Shown here: piece by piece, positions 1 through 6,272 of the stretch
Position numbering within the stretch: position 1 is the stretch's first letter
How the letters are laid out: every line of letters begins with the position of its first letter
Notes under the pieces: model-generated
What the model saw: only the letters and a program-made list of their open reading frames with translations
Database searches by the model: none
What the model was told of the DNA's origin: nothing
Made by a program: the position numbers and the translations under genes
Source: Pseudoselenomonas ruminantium
GTDB lineage: Bacteria > Bacillota > Negativicutes > Selenomonadales > Selenomonadaceae
Length of the DNA: 6,985 bases
Reading direction: 5' to 3'
Assembly (NCBI GenBank): GCA_002448495.1
Contig: DJYL01000068.1
Location: forward strand, 1 to 6,985

Positions 1-1
1 A

Positions 2-307
2 TATGGCATTGATTCCCATAGGGCCTATCGGTTGCAGCTTTGCTGTGAGGAACTGATTTACAGTTATTTTGACCATAGTTATCCGCAACAGGATGAAGTG
101 GATATAAAAATAGCCATCACCTATGCCCAGACCAATGATAACATTGAAATTGAACTGATAGGTGGTGGCTTAGCCTACGATATCCTTGCAGAGTCTGCGA
201 ATGATGAAAGCATGACGAATTTGGGGGCAGACATCATTCGCAATACAGCAAAATTGAGTTCGTATGACTATCAGCAGGGGAAAAATATCGTGAAGATTAC
301 GTTGTAA
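2..307 (+). CDS. C-terminal part of an RsbW-like GHKL ATPase-fold protein, degenerate (5' end outside window)
   Basis: The reading frame is open from the window edge (codon phase starts at base 2) to TAA at 305-307, so only the last 101 residues are visible. A TTG at 32 is an internal Leu codon, since the frame continues upstream without a stop and no ribosome binding site precedes it. The order of segments resembles the anti-sigma kinase RsbW/HATPase_c_2 fold: an N-box-like helix (CEELIYSYFDHSYP), a strand-turn segment (IELIGGGLAYDIL) where active members have a D-x-G/DDG turn followed by FD, and a final helix-strand segment (GADIIRNTAKLSSYDYQQGKNIVKITL in two pieces, ending at the C-terminus) matching the usual G-x-x-LIR...Y....G.N...L ending. 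The N-box Asn (here Ser) and the G1-box Asp (here Gly) are both missing, so ATP or Mg binding may be lost. It may be a stand-alone protein or the tail of a larger one. The family call rests on pattern resemblance only. Its base composition is more AT-rich than the thi genes next door. Confidence 0.6.
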   Translation, partial: YGIDSHRAYRLQLCCEELIYSYFDHSYPQQDEVDIKIAITYAQTNDNIEIELIGGGLAYDILAESANDESMTNLGADIIRNTAKLSSYDYQQGKNIVKITL

Positions 308-1114
<807 letters not shown>

Positions 1115-1116
1115 AA

Positions 1117-1761
1117 TCAAAGCTCCTTTGCAATAAGCTGCCGCAAATTCGCGGCGGCTTTTTTGATGTCCTCTTGGGCAAAGATGGCGGATACCACGGC
1201 GGCGCTAGCAATGCCCGTGTCGGAAAGCTGGGCGATATTATCTGCGCTAATGCCGCCAATGGCCACTACGGGAATATCCACAGCGGCTGTAATGGCTTTC
1301 AGCGTATCAAGAGGGACTTCGACGGCATCGGTCTTGGTGCCGGTGGGAAAGACGGCGCCTACACCTAAATAGTCAGCGCCGTCCTGGCAGGCGGCAACAG
1401 CCTGCTTAATGGTTTGGGCCGATACGCCGAGAATTTTATCCGGCCCTAAAAGCTGACGAGCCTTGGCGGCGGGCATATCGTTTTGGCCGATATGGAGGCC
1501 GTCGGCATCACAGGCCAGAGCAATGTCCAGATTATCGTCCACGATAAAGGGAACATGGTAGCTTTGGCAGAGTGTCTTTATTTCCTTGGCGGTGCGTAAA
1601 AATTCATCAAAGGGCAGCTGCTTTTCTCGCAGCTGTACACAGGTCACGCCGCCGGCCAGAGCTTTTTCTACGGCTGTGGCAAGGGTACTGTCCTTGAGCC
1701 AGCGGCTGTCGGTGACGGCGTAGAGCTGCAAAGCGGCGGCGGTAATATTAGCGGATTTCAT
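1117..1761 (-). CDS. thiE: Thiamine-phosphate synthase ThiE
   Basis: Cytoplasmic TIM-barrel enzyme that joins HMP pyrophosphate (from ThiD) and hydroxyethylthiazole phosphate (from ThiM) to thiamine monophosphate, releasing pyrophosphate. At 214 residues it is full length. Diagnostic segments are QLREK (43-47), IVDDNLDIALACDADGLH (73-90) followed by IGQND (91-95), GVSAQT (112-117), YLGVGAVFPTGTK (131-143), the phosphate loop IGGI (168-171) and VVSAIF (189-194). The segment usually reading NDD or NDR is DDN here. The central Asp expected to bind Mg is kept, as is the Asp of GQND. ATG at 1761-1759 is preceded by AAGGGGGC about 5 nt upstream, and the first 14 bp overlap the end of thiM, which suggests translational coupling. 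Expression should follow the TPP riboswitch ahead of thiM. Confidence 0.96.
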   Translation of the reverse strand: MKSANITAAALQLYAVTDSRWLKDSTLATAVEKALAGGVTCVQLREKQLPFDEFLRTAKEIKTLCQSYHVPFIVDDNLDIALACDADGLHIGQNDMPAAKARQLLGPDKILGVSAQTIKQAVAACQDGADYLGVGAVFPTGTKTDAVEVPLDTLKAITAAVDIPVVAIGGISADNIAQLSDTGIASAAVVSAIFAQEDIKKAAANLRQLIAKEL

Positions 1762-2566
1762 ATTTTGCCCCCTTATTCAGTTCTGCAGCCGTCAGGTGAC
1801 AGATGGTGTCGATTATGCGGCTGCGGCAGGCGGCGTTGCCTTCGTGAGCGAGGAGATGCTTATGGGCAATCTCACCGGCCAGCCCCATAGCGATAACAGC
1901 AGTGGCGGCGGCTGCCAAAGGTTTAGTCTTATTGGCGGCAATGCAGGCGGCAACGAGGGCTGAACACTGACAGCCTGTGCCGGTAATACGGCTCATTTCC
2001 GGACGGCCGTTGCGGATAATATAGCATTGTCTGGTGTCGGCGACTAAATCAATGGCTCCCGTGATGGCCACAATGGTGTTTAACTTATGGGCGGTCTGTT
2101 TGGCAAATTCGCAGGAAGCCGCGAGGTTTTCCTCGGTTACGCTGTCCACAGCGGCGGCATCTACGCCCTTCGTGTTGCCCGTGCCATGAATCAAGGTCTT
2201 GACTTCGGAGATATTGCCCCGCACGCAGGTAACGCTGCCGGTCTGCAAAATATCCAGAGCGGTCTGTGTGCGCAGGCGCGTGGCACCAGCCCCCACAGGG
2301 TCAAGGATAACGGGATGGTTTAGCTCACCGGACCTGCGGGCGGCGCTCAGCATGGCAGGGATGGTGCGCTGGTTGAGCGTGCCGATATTCAGGCACAGCC
2401 CTGAGGCCAGCTGGGTGATTTCGGCGACTTCTTCGGCATCGTCAGCCATAACGGGGCTTGCCCCGCAGGCCAAGGTGATATTGGCCACATCATTTACCGT
2501 CACATAATTGGTGATGTGATGAATCAGCGGCGTAGTTTTGCGAATGTTTTCCCAGGTGTTAAACAA
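1748..2566 (-). CDS. thiM: Hydroxyethylthiazole kinase ThiM
   Basis: Ribokinase-superfamily enzyme that phosphorylates 4-methyl-5-(2-hydroxyethyl)thiazole salvaged from outside or from thiamine breakdown. It is 272 residues, normal for the family. Motifs seen are PLIHHITNYVTVNDVAN (13-29), the substrate-pocket stretch GASPVMADDAEEV (35-47), DPVGAGATRLR (89-99), RGNISE (116-121), ITGAIDLVAD (168-177) and the catalytic anion-hole loop ITGTGCQCSA (194-203) with the conserved Cys199. The start is TTG at 2566-2564: AAGGAGG (2580-2574) sits 7 nt upstream and no ATG occurs nearby in frame. It is the first gene of the operon, directly downstream of a TPP riboswitch and terminator. With only thiM, thiE and thiD here, the locus encodes salvage and joining, not de novo thiazole or pyrimidine synthesis. 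De novo genes may lie elsewhere in the genome. Confidence 0.97.
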   Translation of the reverse strand: MFNTWENIRKTTPLIHHITNYVTVNDVANITLACGASPVMADDAEEVAEITQLASGLCLNIGTLNQRTIPAMLSAARRSGELNHPVILDPVGAGATRLRTQTALDILQTGSVTCVRGNISEVKTLIHGTGNTKGVDAAAVDSVTEENLAASCEFAKQTAHKLNTIVAITGAIDLVADTRQCYIIRNGRPEMSRITGTGCQCSALVAACIAANKTKPLAAAATAVIAMGLAGEIAHKHLLAHEGNAACRSRIIDTICHLTAAELNKGAKYEIR

Positions 2567-2573
2567 GTTGATT

Positions 2574-2590
2574 CCTCCTTCAGCTGGAGG
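2574..2590 (-). promoter_or_regulatory. thiM ribosome binding site inside a possible occluding hairpin
   Basis: Read leftward, CCTCC (2590-2586), a 7-nt loop, then GGAGG (2578-2574). The second arm is the core of the thiM Shine-Dalgarno sequence, 7 nt from the TTG start. The complementarity is seen directly. That it lowers translation is inference, because a 5-bp GC-rich stem next to a TTG start may or may not persist in vivo. Confidence 0.45.
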
Positions 2591-2604
2591 GAAAAGGGCA
2601 AACG

Positions 2605-2633
2605 AAAAGGACTATCCAATTTTTGGATAGTCC
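2605..2633 (-). terminator. Intrinsic terminator of the thi leader (riboswitch expression platform)
   Basis: On the leftward transcript GGACTATCCAA (2633-2623), loop AAA, and TTGGATAGTCC (2619-2609) form a perfect 11-bp stem followed by UUUU, then CG, then UUUG. The U-tract is short but the stem is strong, and it lies between the TPP aptamer and the thiM ribosome binding site, where a transcription attenuator is expected. The 5' arm can alternatively pair with the aptamer core (see findings). Confidence 0.85.
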
Positions 2634-2651
2634 CGAAAAAACGTTATTCCT

Positions 2652-2732
2652 ACTTCCCTACGTTGGCATTATCCAAATCAGGTGCGGTCGAAGTGCATAA
2701 CTTCCTCTCAGCCCGTCTGCGAGCTCCCGTGT
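2652..2732 (-). ncRNA. TPP riboswitch aptamer (THI element) controlling thiM-thiE-thiD
   Basis: On the leftward strand all conserved parts appear in order: the 5' P2 strand with CGGGAGC, the pyrimidine-sensing CUGAGA (2711-2706), an intervening stem (GAAGU/ACUUC), ACCUGAU (2683-2677), GGAUAAUGCC (2674-2665) and the closing CGUAGGGAAGU (2662-2652). This matches the class known from E. coli thiM/thiC and many Firmicutes. The aptamer binds thiamine pyrophosphate. Together with the downstream terminator it should switch transcription off when TPP is plentiful. It sits about 90 nt upstream of the thiM start and about 20 nt downstream of a good promoter. Confidence 0.97.
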
Positions 2733-2751
2733 ATGTGATTGTTACTCTTTT

Positions 2752-2780
2752 ACTCTAATCGAATAGGTAAATTTTGTCAA
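2752..2780 (-). promoter_or_regulatory. Sigma-70-type promoter of the thi operon
   Basis: A perfect -35 TTGACA (2780-2775) and -10 TAGAGT (2757-2752, four of six consensus bases) are separated by exactly 17 bp. The implied start of transcription, near 2745, is just ahead of the TPP aptamer. The -35 begins 2 nt after the stop codon of the dcuC-like gene. Confidence 0.75.
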
Positions 2781-2782
2781 TA

Positions 2783-4168
2783 TCAGAAGAATAATATCAG
2801 CGTTACCGCAATGTTGACCACTGTCGCCACGACTATGGGGATGAAGGTGCGTTTTGCCAAATCCATCGGGGAAAGGCCTGCGGCACCGGCTACAACAATC
2901 ATGACGGCGGCGATTGGGGAGAGGGAACGTGCCAGATTGGACACGAAGTTCATGGGCAGTACCAGAAGCACAGGGGCAATGCCGGAAAGCGCCGCCACTT
3001 TTGGTGCGAGCGGCACGAAGGCGAAGAATGTGGCGTTGCCGCTGCCGGTAATGAGGGTGGCGGCAATGATGATGGATACGAAGACGAACATCATGCCGAT
3101 ACCGCCAAGGCCGGCGTTTTGGGCGCTTTCTATCAACGTGTCAATGGCGCCGAGGGAGATAAGACCCTTGGAGAAGGTTTCGGCAGCGACCACGAGGGTC
3201 ACAACCGTAGCCATCTGCAGGCCCATGCCGTTCCAGAAGGCGCCGATATCCTTGCAGGCTTTAAGCCCGTCACGATGACGCAGGAATTCAATGAGCATGG
3301 TCAGGAAAATACTGATTAAGGTAGCCAGACTGATGTCCATTTTGATGCCAGTGTTTTCGTTAAGGCCGAAGAACAGCACCAACAGCAGGGGGAGCATGGG
3401 CAGCAGAGCATAGAAGGAAGGCACAGCCGGCGTTTCCTGTGCTTTGGCCTGTTCTGCGGTTACGGCAGCGGATACGTCTTTGCCTGCCATTTCGTCCGGA
3501 TTTTTCACATCCAGATGCTTCTGGACAAAGAAGTGCGAGATAGCCAAAGCGGCGATGGTGCACAGGCCAACCGGTACCTGATACTGCATAAAGTAGGGTA
3601 CGATTTCCATGCCGATAAGTTCAGCGGCAAAGATGTTGTCGGCACCGGCAGGCCCCCAGCCGGGAGCGGAAGTGGTGGCGATAACGGCGCAGGCGGCAAT
3701 GCGGCTGACGCCCAAGCGCACCAGCACCGGATACATGGTCACCATGAGCAAGAGGCCGAAGCCGGATGCGGAGCTGATGAACATGGCCAGAAAGTTGCCC
3801 AGAACAGAGGTCAAAGCCAGTACCACATAGGGATGGCCGAGCTTTTTCAGGGGCTTGATGGCAATGCGCACCAAAGCCGTGCTGGCACCGATGCTGTCCA
3901 TGTATTTGGAGAAACCGCCAATCAGCATGATGATCATGCCGAGTTTTGCTGCCCGGCTGCTAAAGGCCAGACTGATGGACTGGATGATATCCAGCCAAGG
4001 GGAACCGGTGGACTGCTTGGCCGGGAGAATTTCGCCCAGACCAAAGACGAGTGTCAGCACCATCATCACGATGCCGGCGGTAAAGAGTACAGGCTGCGCC
4101 GGGTACTTTTTGAGTACGAAGCGGGCAACCCAGGCCACCACAACGATGGCAATGAGAAGACCTAACAT
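2783..4168 (-). CDS. dcuC: DcuC-family anaerobic C4-dicarboxylate transporter
   Basis: Inner-membrane secondary carrier of the DcuC family, which exports succinate or exchanges it for fumarate/malate in anaerobes. The 461 residues equal the length I recall for E. coli DcuC. The protein is hydrophobic throughout, with about a dozen possible membrane segments split by a hydrophilic central loop (about 217-249, rich in K, D, E, Q). Family-like segments are SRAAKLGMIIMLIGGFSKYM (71-90), SSASGFGLLLM (132-142), AISHFFVQKHLD (209-220), TLITGSGNATFFAF (371-384) and NFVSNLARSLSPIAAV (407-422). ATG at 4168-4166 has GGAGGT (4182-4177) 8 nt upstream. No terminator is visible after the TGA at 2785-2783, so some transcripts could run into the thi leader. 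It is divergent from the tetR-nirJ operon and shares a 271-bp control region with it. The substrate is not provable from sequence; succinate/fumarate is the family expectation. Confidence 0.9.
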   Translation of the reverse strand: MLGLLIAIVVVAWVARFVLKKYPAQPVLFTAGIVMMVLTLVFGLGEILPAKQSTGSPWLDIIQSISLAFSSRAAKLGMIIMLIGGFSKYMDSIGASTALVRIAIKPLKKLGHPYVVLALTSVLGNFLAMFISSASGFGLLLMVTMYPVLVRLGVSRIAACAVIATTSAPGWGPAGADNIFAAELIGMEIVPYFMQYQVPVGLCTIAALAISHFFVQKHLDVKNPDEMAGKDVSAAVTAEQAKAQETPAVPSFYALLPMLPLLLVLFFGLNENTGIKMDISLATLISIFLTMLIEFLRHRDGLKACKDIGAFWNGMGLQMATVVTLVVAAETFSKGLISLGAIDTLIESAQNAGLGGIGMMFVFVSIIIAATLITGSGNATFFAFVPLAPKVAALSGIAPVLLVLPMNFVSNLARSLSPIAAVMIVVAGAAGLSPMDLAKRTFIPIVVATVVNIAVTLILFF

Positions 4169-4185
4169 AAATAATACCTCCGAAA

Positions 4186-4230
4186 GTTAGCAGTGTTACA
4201 ATAATCACTGAGTTGTTGTACATTGCTAAC
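4186..4230 (-). repeat. Inverted repeats in the dcuC leader, just upstream of its ribosome binding site
   Basis: GTTAGCA (4186-4192) and TGCTAAC (4224-4230) are a perfect 7-bp inverted pair. Beyond one mismatch the pairing continues to 10 positions. A second pair, CAGTG (4191-4195) and CACTG (4206-4210), shares bases with the first, so the two hairpins cannot form fully together. The outer arm ends 4 nt before the dcuC Shine-Dalgarno sequence. A further short pair, ATTGC/GCAAT (4222-4235), overlaps the distal arm. Function is unknown; these may be RNA hairpins or protein sites. Confidence 0.5.
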
Positions 4231-4280
4231 GCAATATTGTATTATCGAAAATTATTGTGAGATAATATCGAATAATACAT

Positions 4281-4298
4281 AGTTATCATATAATAACT
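4281..4298. repeat. 18-bp near-perfect palindrome in the dcuC/tetR intergenic region
   Basis: AGTTATCAT followed by ATAATAACT: the two 9-bp halves are reverse complements except at one position. It covers the proposed dcuC -10, so it could be an operator for the adjacent TetR protein or for another regulator. AT-rich DNA gives such palindromes by chance more often, so confidence is moderate. Confidence 0.45.
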
Positions 4299-4313
4299 TA
4301 TTGCTGACTGCAA
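4285..4313 (-). promoter_or_regulatory. Tentative dcuC promoter
   Basis: Leftward, TTGCAG (4313-4308) and TATGAT (4290-4285, five of six consensus bases) are 17 bp apart. This would give a leader of about 110 nt containing the inverted repeats at 4186-4230. The -35 is weak (three of six) and several other TATAAT-like hexamers exist in this AT-rich stretch, for example TACAAT and GATAAT nearer the gene, so the assignment is uncertain. Confidence 0.3.
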
Positions 4314-4330
4314 GGGGAGATTTTGACTTG

Positions 4331-4346
4331 TTGTAGAACTCTACAA
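4331..4346. repeat. Perfect inverted repeat TTGTAGA-AC-TCTACAA, candidate operator
   Basis: Two perfect 7-bp arms separated by AC. The element lies about 25-40 bp upstream of the proposed tetR -35 and abuts the next inverted repeat, sharing two bases. Size and symmetry suit a dimeric helix-turn-helix regulator. Which protein binds cannot be read from the sequence. Confidence 0.5.
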
Positions 4347-4367
4347 AAATGAATCAAATTCATTTTT
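4345..4367. repeat. Perfect 10-bp-arm inverted repeat beside the tetR promoter, candidate operator
   Basis: Arms AAAAATGAAT (4345-4354) and ATTCATTTTT (4358-4367) are exact reverse complements around CAA. The element ends 3 bp before the proposed -35 of the tetR-nirJ operon, a usual place for an autoregulating TetR operator. It could alternatively be read as a weak rightward stem-loop with a T-run, but with only A/T-rich arms it is a poor terminator and has no gene to end. Confidence 0.55.
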
Positions 4368-4370
4368 CTC

Positions 4371-4399
4371 TTTTCAGCGGCGTTTTTTTTCGATATAAT
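4371..4399 (+). promoter_or_regulatory. Promoter of the tetR-nirJ1-nirJ2 operon
   Basis: A perfect -10 TATAAT (4394-4399) and a -35-like TTTTCA (4371-4376, four of six) are separated by 17 bp, about 40 bp upstream of the tetR start. The 23-bp inverted repeat directly upstream and a run of eight T in the spacer are the notable surroundings. Confidence 0.7.
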
Positions 4400-4439
4400 A
4401 GAAAACAGAATGAAATCTTAGGAACGGGGCGATGCGGTT

Positions 4440-5048
4440 ATGGAAGAAAAAATGGGCCGTCGGGAACGGAAGAAGATGTTATCCCGGCAGGCAATTCTGG
4501 ATGCAGCGGTTGTGGTGTTCAGCAGAAAGGGCTTTCGTGAGGCCTCCATTGCGGATATTATGAACGGCGCAGATTTGGGTACGGGGACTTTTTACAATTA
4601 CTTCCAGTCCAAGGAAGAACTGCTGGTACATCTTTTGGGACGGCTGGTGACGGATGTGAACGACACCATCAGGGAACTGCGGGAGGATGGACGGCCCGCC
4701 TGTGAGCTCCTGTCTGTGGCCTGCATGCTGACGGCGAAGTTTTTGGACGAAAACCGCTATGTGCTGCCCCTGTTTTTAGCGGCGGCGGATCATTCGGGTC
4801 TGCCGGAGGATGCCGAGGAGCGGAAGAAAGTACCGACTCCGGGCTTTAAGCCCTTGTTTGAGCGGATTTTACGGGAGGGGCAGGAAGCCGGCGAGGTGCG
4901 CGATGACGTGCCGGTGGAGCTTATTGCTGAGATGTTTCATTCCATTTATCAGGCCACGGCGTTCAGCAAGCTGGCGATTTCCTTTCAGGAAAATGTGGCG
5001 ATGAAAATGCGGCTGCTCTTGGATGGGATTAAGAAGCAGCCGGAATAA
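4440..5048 (+). CDS. TetR/AcrR-family transcriptional regulator
   Basis: One-component DNA-binding regulator of 202 residues. The N-terminal helix-turn-helix domain spans about 17-63: AILDAAVVVFSRKGF, then REASIADIMNGADLGTGTFY with the recognition helix, then NYFQSKEELL, the classic TetR_N ending. Residues about 65-200 are helical and form the ligand/dimer domain, which is not conserved enough to name an effector. Start choice is open. ATG 4440 has only a distant GGGG/AGGA-type site (10-16 nt upstream), while an in-frame ATG at 4452 (MGRRERKK) has a closer GGAAG; either leaves the HTH intact. The gene is first in a rightward operon, 29 bp ahead of nirJ1, and divergent from dcuC. By position it most likely represses its own operon and perhaps dcuC. 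A heme or tetrapyrrole effector would be logical but nothing in the sequence proves it. Confidence 0.92.
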   Translation: MEEKMGRRERKKMLSRQAILDAAVVVFSRKGFREASIADIMNGADLGTGTFYNYFQSKEELLVHLLGRLVTDVNDTIRELREDGRPACELLSVACMLTAKFLDENRYVLPLFLAAADHSGLPEDAEERKKVPTPGFKPLFERILREGQEAGEVRDDVPVELIAEMFHSIYQATAFSKLAISFQENVAMKMRLLLDGIKKQPE

Positions 5049-5077
5049 TGTGTATTGTGTTTTAGGAGAAGGTTTAG

Positions 5078-6259
5078 ATGATTAGTGTAACGAAGCTGTT
5101 ATTTGCGCGGGAGTATTACGGGGATAATCTGCGCTATACGAAAAATGCCCACACGATGCGAAATGGAGCGGCTGAAGGCATGGGGCCGGTGGTGGTCTGG
5201 AATTCCACGAAAACCTGCAATCTCAAGTGCATGCACTGCTATATGCAGTCGGATGCGCAGAAGTACAAAGATGAGCTGACGACAGAGGAGGCCAAAAAGT
5301 TTATCGACGATTTGGCTGATTTTCATGTGCCGGTGCTGTTGTTCTCCGGCGGGGAGCCGTTGATTCGTCCGGACTTTTTCGAGTTGGCAGAATACGCGCA
5401 GAAAAAGGGCGTAAGGCCAACCCTTTCCACGAACGGCACCTTGATTACGAGGGAAGTTGCCCAACGCATCAAGGATATCGGCGTGGGCTATGTGGGCATT
5501 TCGCTGGATGGACTTAAAGATGTCAACGACAAGTTCCGCGGTGTGGAGGGGGCTTATGAAAAGGCCATGCAGGGCATTGAAAACTGTGTGGCTGTGGGTC
5601 AGCGCGTGGGGCTGCGCTTTACCATCAATCATCACAATATTGAGGAACTGGATAACATCTTCGATTTCATTGAGGAAAAGGGCATTAACCGCGTATGCTT
5701 CTATCATCTCGTGTACTCCGGCCGCGGGGAAAAGATGGTCAATCAGGACGTTACGCCGGAGCAGTCCCGCAAGGCGATGGACACGATTATCCGCCGTACC
5801 CGCGATTTTGAGGAACGGGGGCTGGAAAAGGAAATCCTCACGGTGGACAATCACTGTGACGGTGTCTATATGTATCTGAAGGCACTGGCCGAAGGGCGTG
5901 ATGAAACGGCGGCGCAGATTAAAAAATACATTTCCATGAACGGCGGCAACCGCTCCGGCATTGCCTTTGGCGAGGTTGACCCCTTGGGCTATGTACATCC
6001 CGACCAGTTCACCCAGCATCATACCTTTGGCAATGTGCGGGAGAGAAAATTCGGCGATATTTGGACGGATGTTTCGCAAAGCCCGATTCTGGCCGGCTTA
6101 AAGGATAGAAAGCCGCTGCTCAAAGGCCGCTGTGCCAAGTGTAAATTCCTCGACAATTGCAACGGCAACTTCCGCACGCGGGCTGAAGCGGTTACGGGCG
6201 ACTTTTGGGAGTCTGACCCATCCTGCTATCTGACCGATGAAGAAATCGGCATCAAGTAA
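5078..6259 (+). CDS. nirJ1: Radical SAM protein NirJ1 (AhbC-like, alternative heme synthesis)
   Basis: Radical SAM/SPASM enzyme of the NirJ/AhbC group, 393 residues. In sulfate reducers and archaea AhbC removes two acetate side chains from 12,18-didecarboxysiroheme to give Fe-coproporphyrin III; NirJ acts on a related step to heme d1. Visible here are the radical SAM cluster motif CNLKCMHC (Cys47, Cys51, Cys54), the SAM-binding SGGEP (90-94), STNGTLIT (117-124), ISLDG (141-145), and a C-terminal auxiliary Fe-S set: Cys260 (DNHC), Cys352 and Cys355 (RCAKC), Cys361 (DNCNGN) and Cys383 (DPSC). The N-terminal extension before the first Cys (GDNLRY... GMGPVVVWN) is typical of NirJ1. ATG 5078 has AGGAG (5064-5068) 9 nt upstream. 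No nirS-type cytochrome cd1 gene is visible, so a heme b role is more likely than heme d1, but the exact reaction is inferred from family and pairing with nirJ2. Confidence 0.9.
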   Translation: MISVTKLLFAREYYGDNLRYTKNAHTMRNGAAEGMGPVVVWNSTKTCNLKCMHCYMQSDAQKYKDELTTEEAKKFIDDLADFHVPVLLFSGGEPLIRPDFFELAEYAQKKGVRPTLSTNGTLITREVAQRIKDIGVGYVGISLDGLKDVNDKFRGVEGAYEKAMQGIENCVAVGQRVGLRFTINHHNIEELDNIFDFIEEKGINRVCFYHLVYSGRGEKMVNQDVTPEQSRKAMDTIIRRTRDFEERGLEKEILTVDNHCDGVYMYLKALAEGRDETAAQIKKYISMNGGNRSGIAFGEVDPLGYVHPDQFTQHHTFGNVRERKFGDIWTDVSQSPILAGLKDRKPLLKGRCAKCKFLDNCNGNFRTRAEAVTGDFWESDPSCYLTDEEIGIK

Positions 6260-6272
6260 GGGGGCGGGCTGT

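Noticed and set aside
1118..1120. TTG as the thiD start codon
   Set aside because: It would place the Shine-Dalgarno only 2 nt away and overlap the thiE stop; ATG at 1114-1112 has proper spacing.
3515..4165. A 216-codon rightward open frame opposite dcuC, rich in His, Gly and Asp
   Set aside because: Its composition is that of an antisense copy of a hydrophobic membrane protein gene; no start signals and no family resemblance.
4323..4351. TTGACT as a -35 box for a further rightward promoter
   Set aside because: At 17 bp downstream lies AAAATG, which is not a usable -10; the TATAAT at 4394 with its own -35-like element explains the operon better.
4349..4540. Alternative frame across the tetR start, including an ATG at 4432 closer to AGGAACGGGG
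   Set aside because: The ATG at 4432 is out of frame with the TetR protein and its frame gives a short protein of no recognisable type overlapping the helix-turn-helix coding region.
5099..6079. A 326-codon leftward open frame inside nirJ1
   Set aside because: The opposite strand encodes a complete radical SAM protein with all expected Cys. The antisense product has no recognisable domain and no leader signals.
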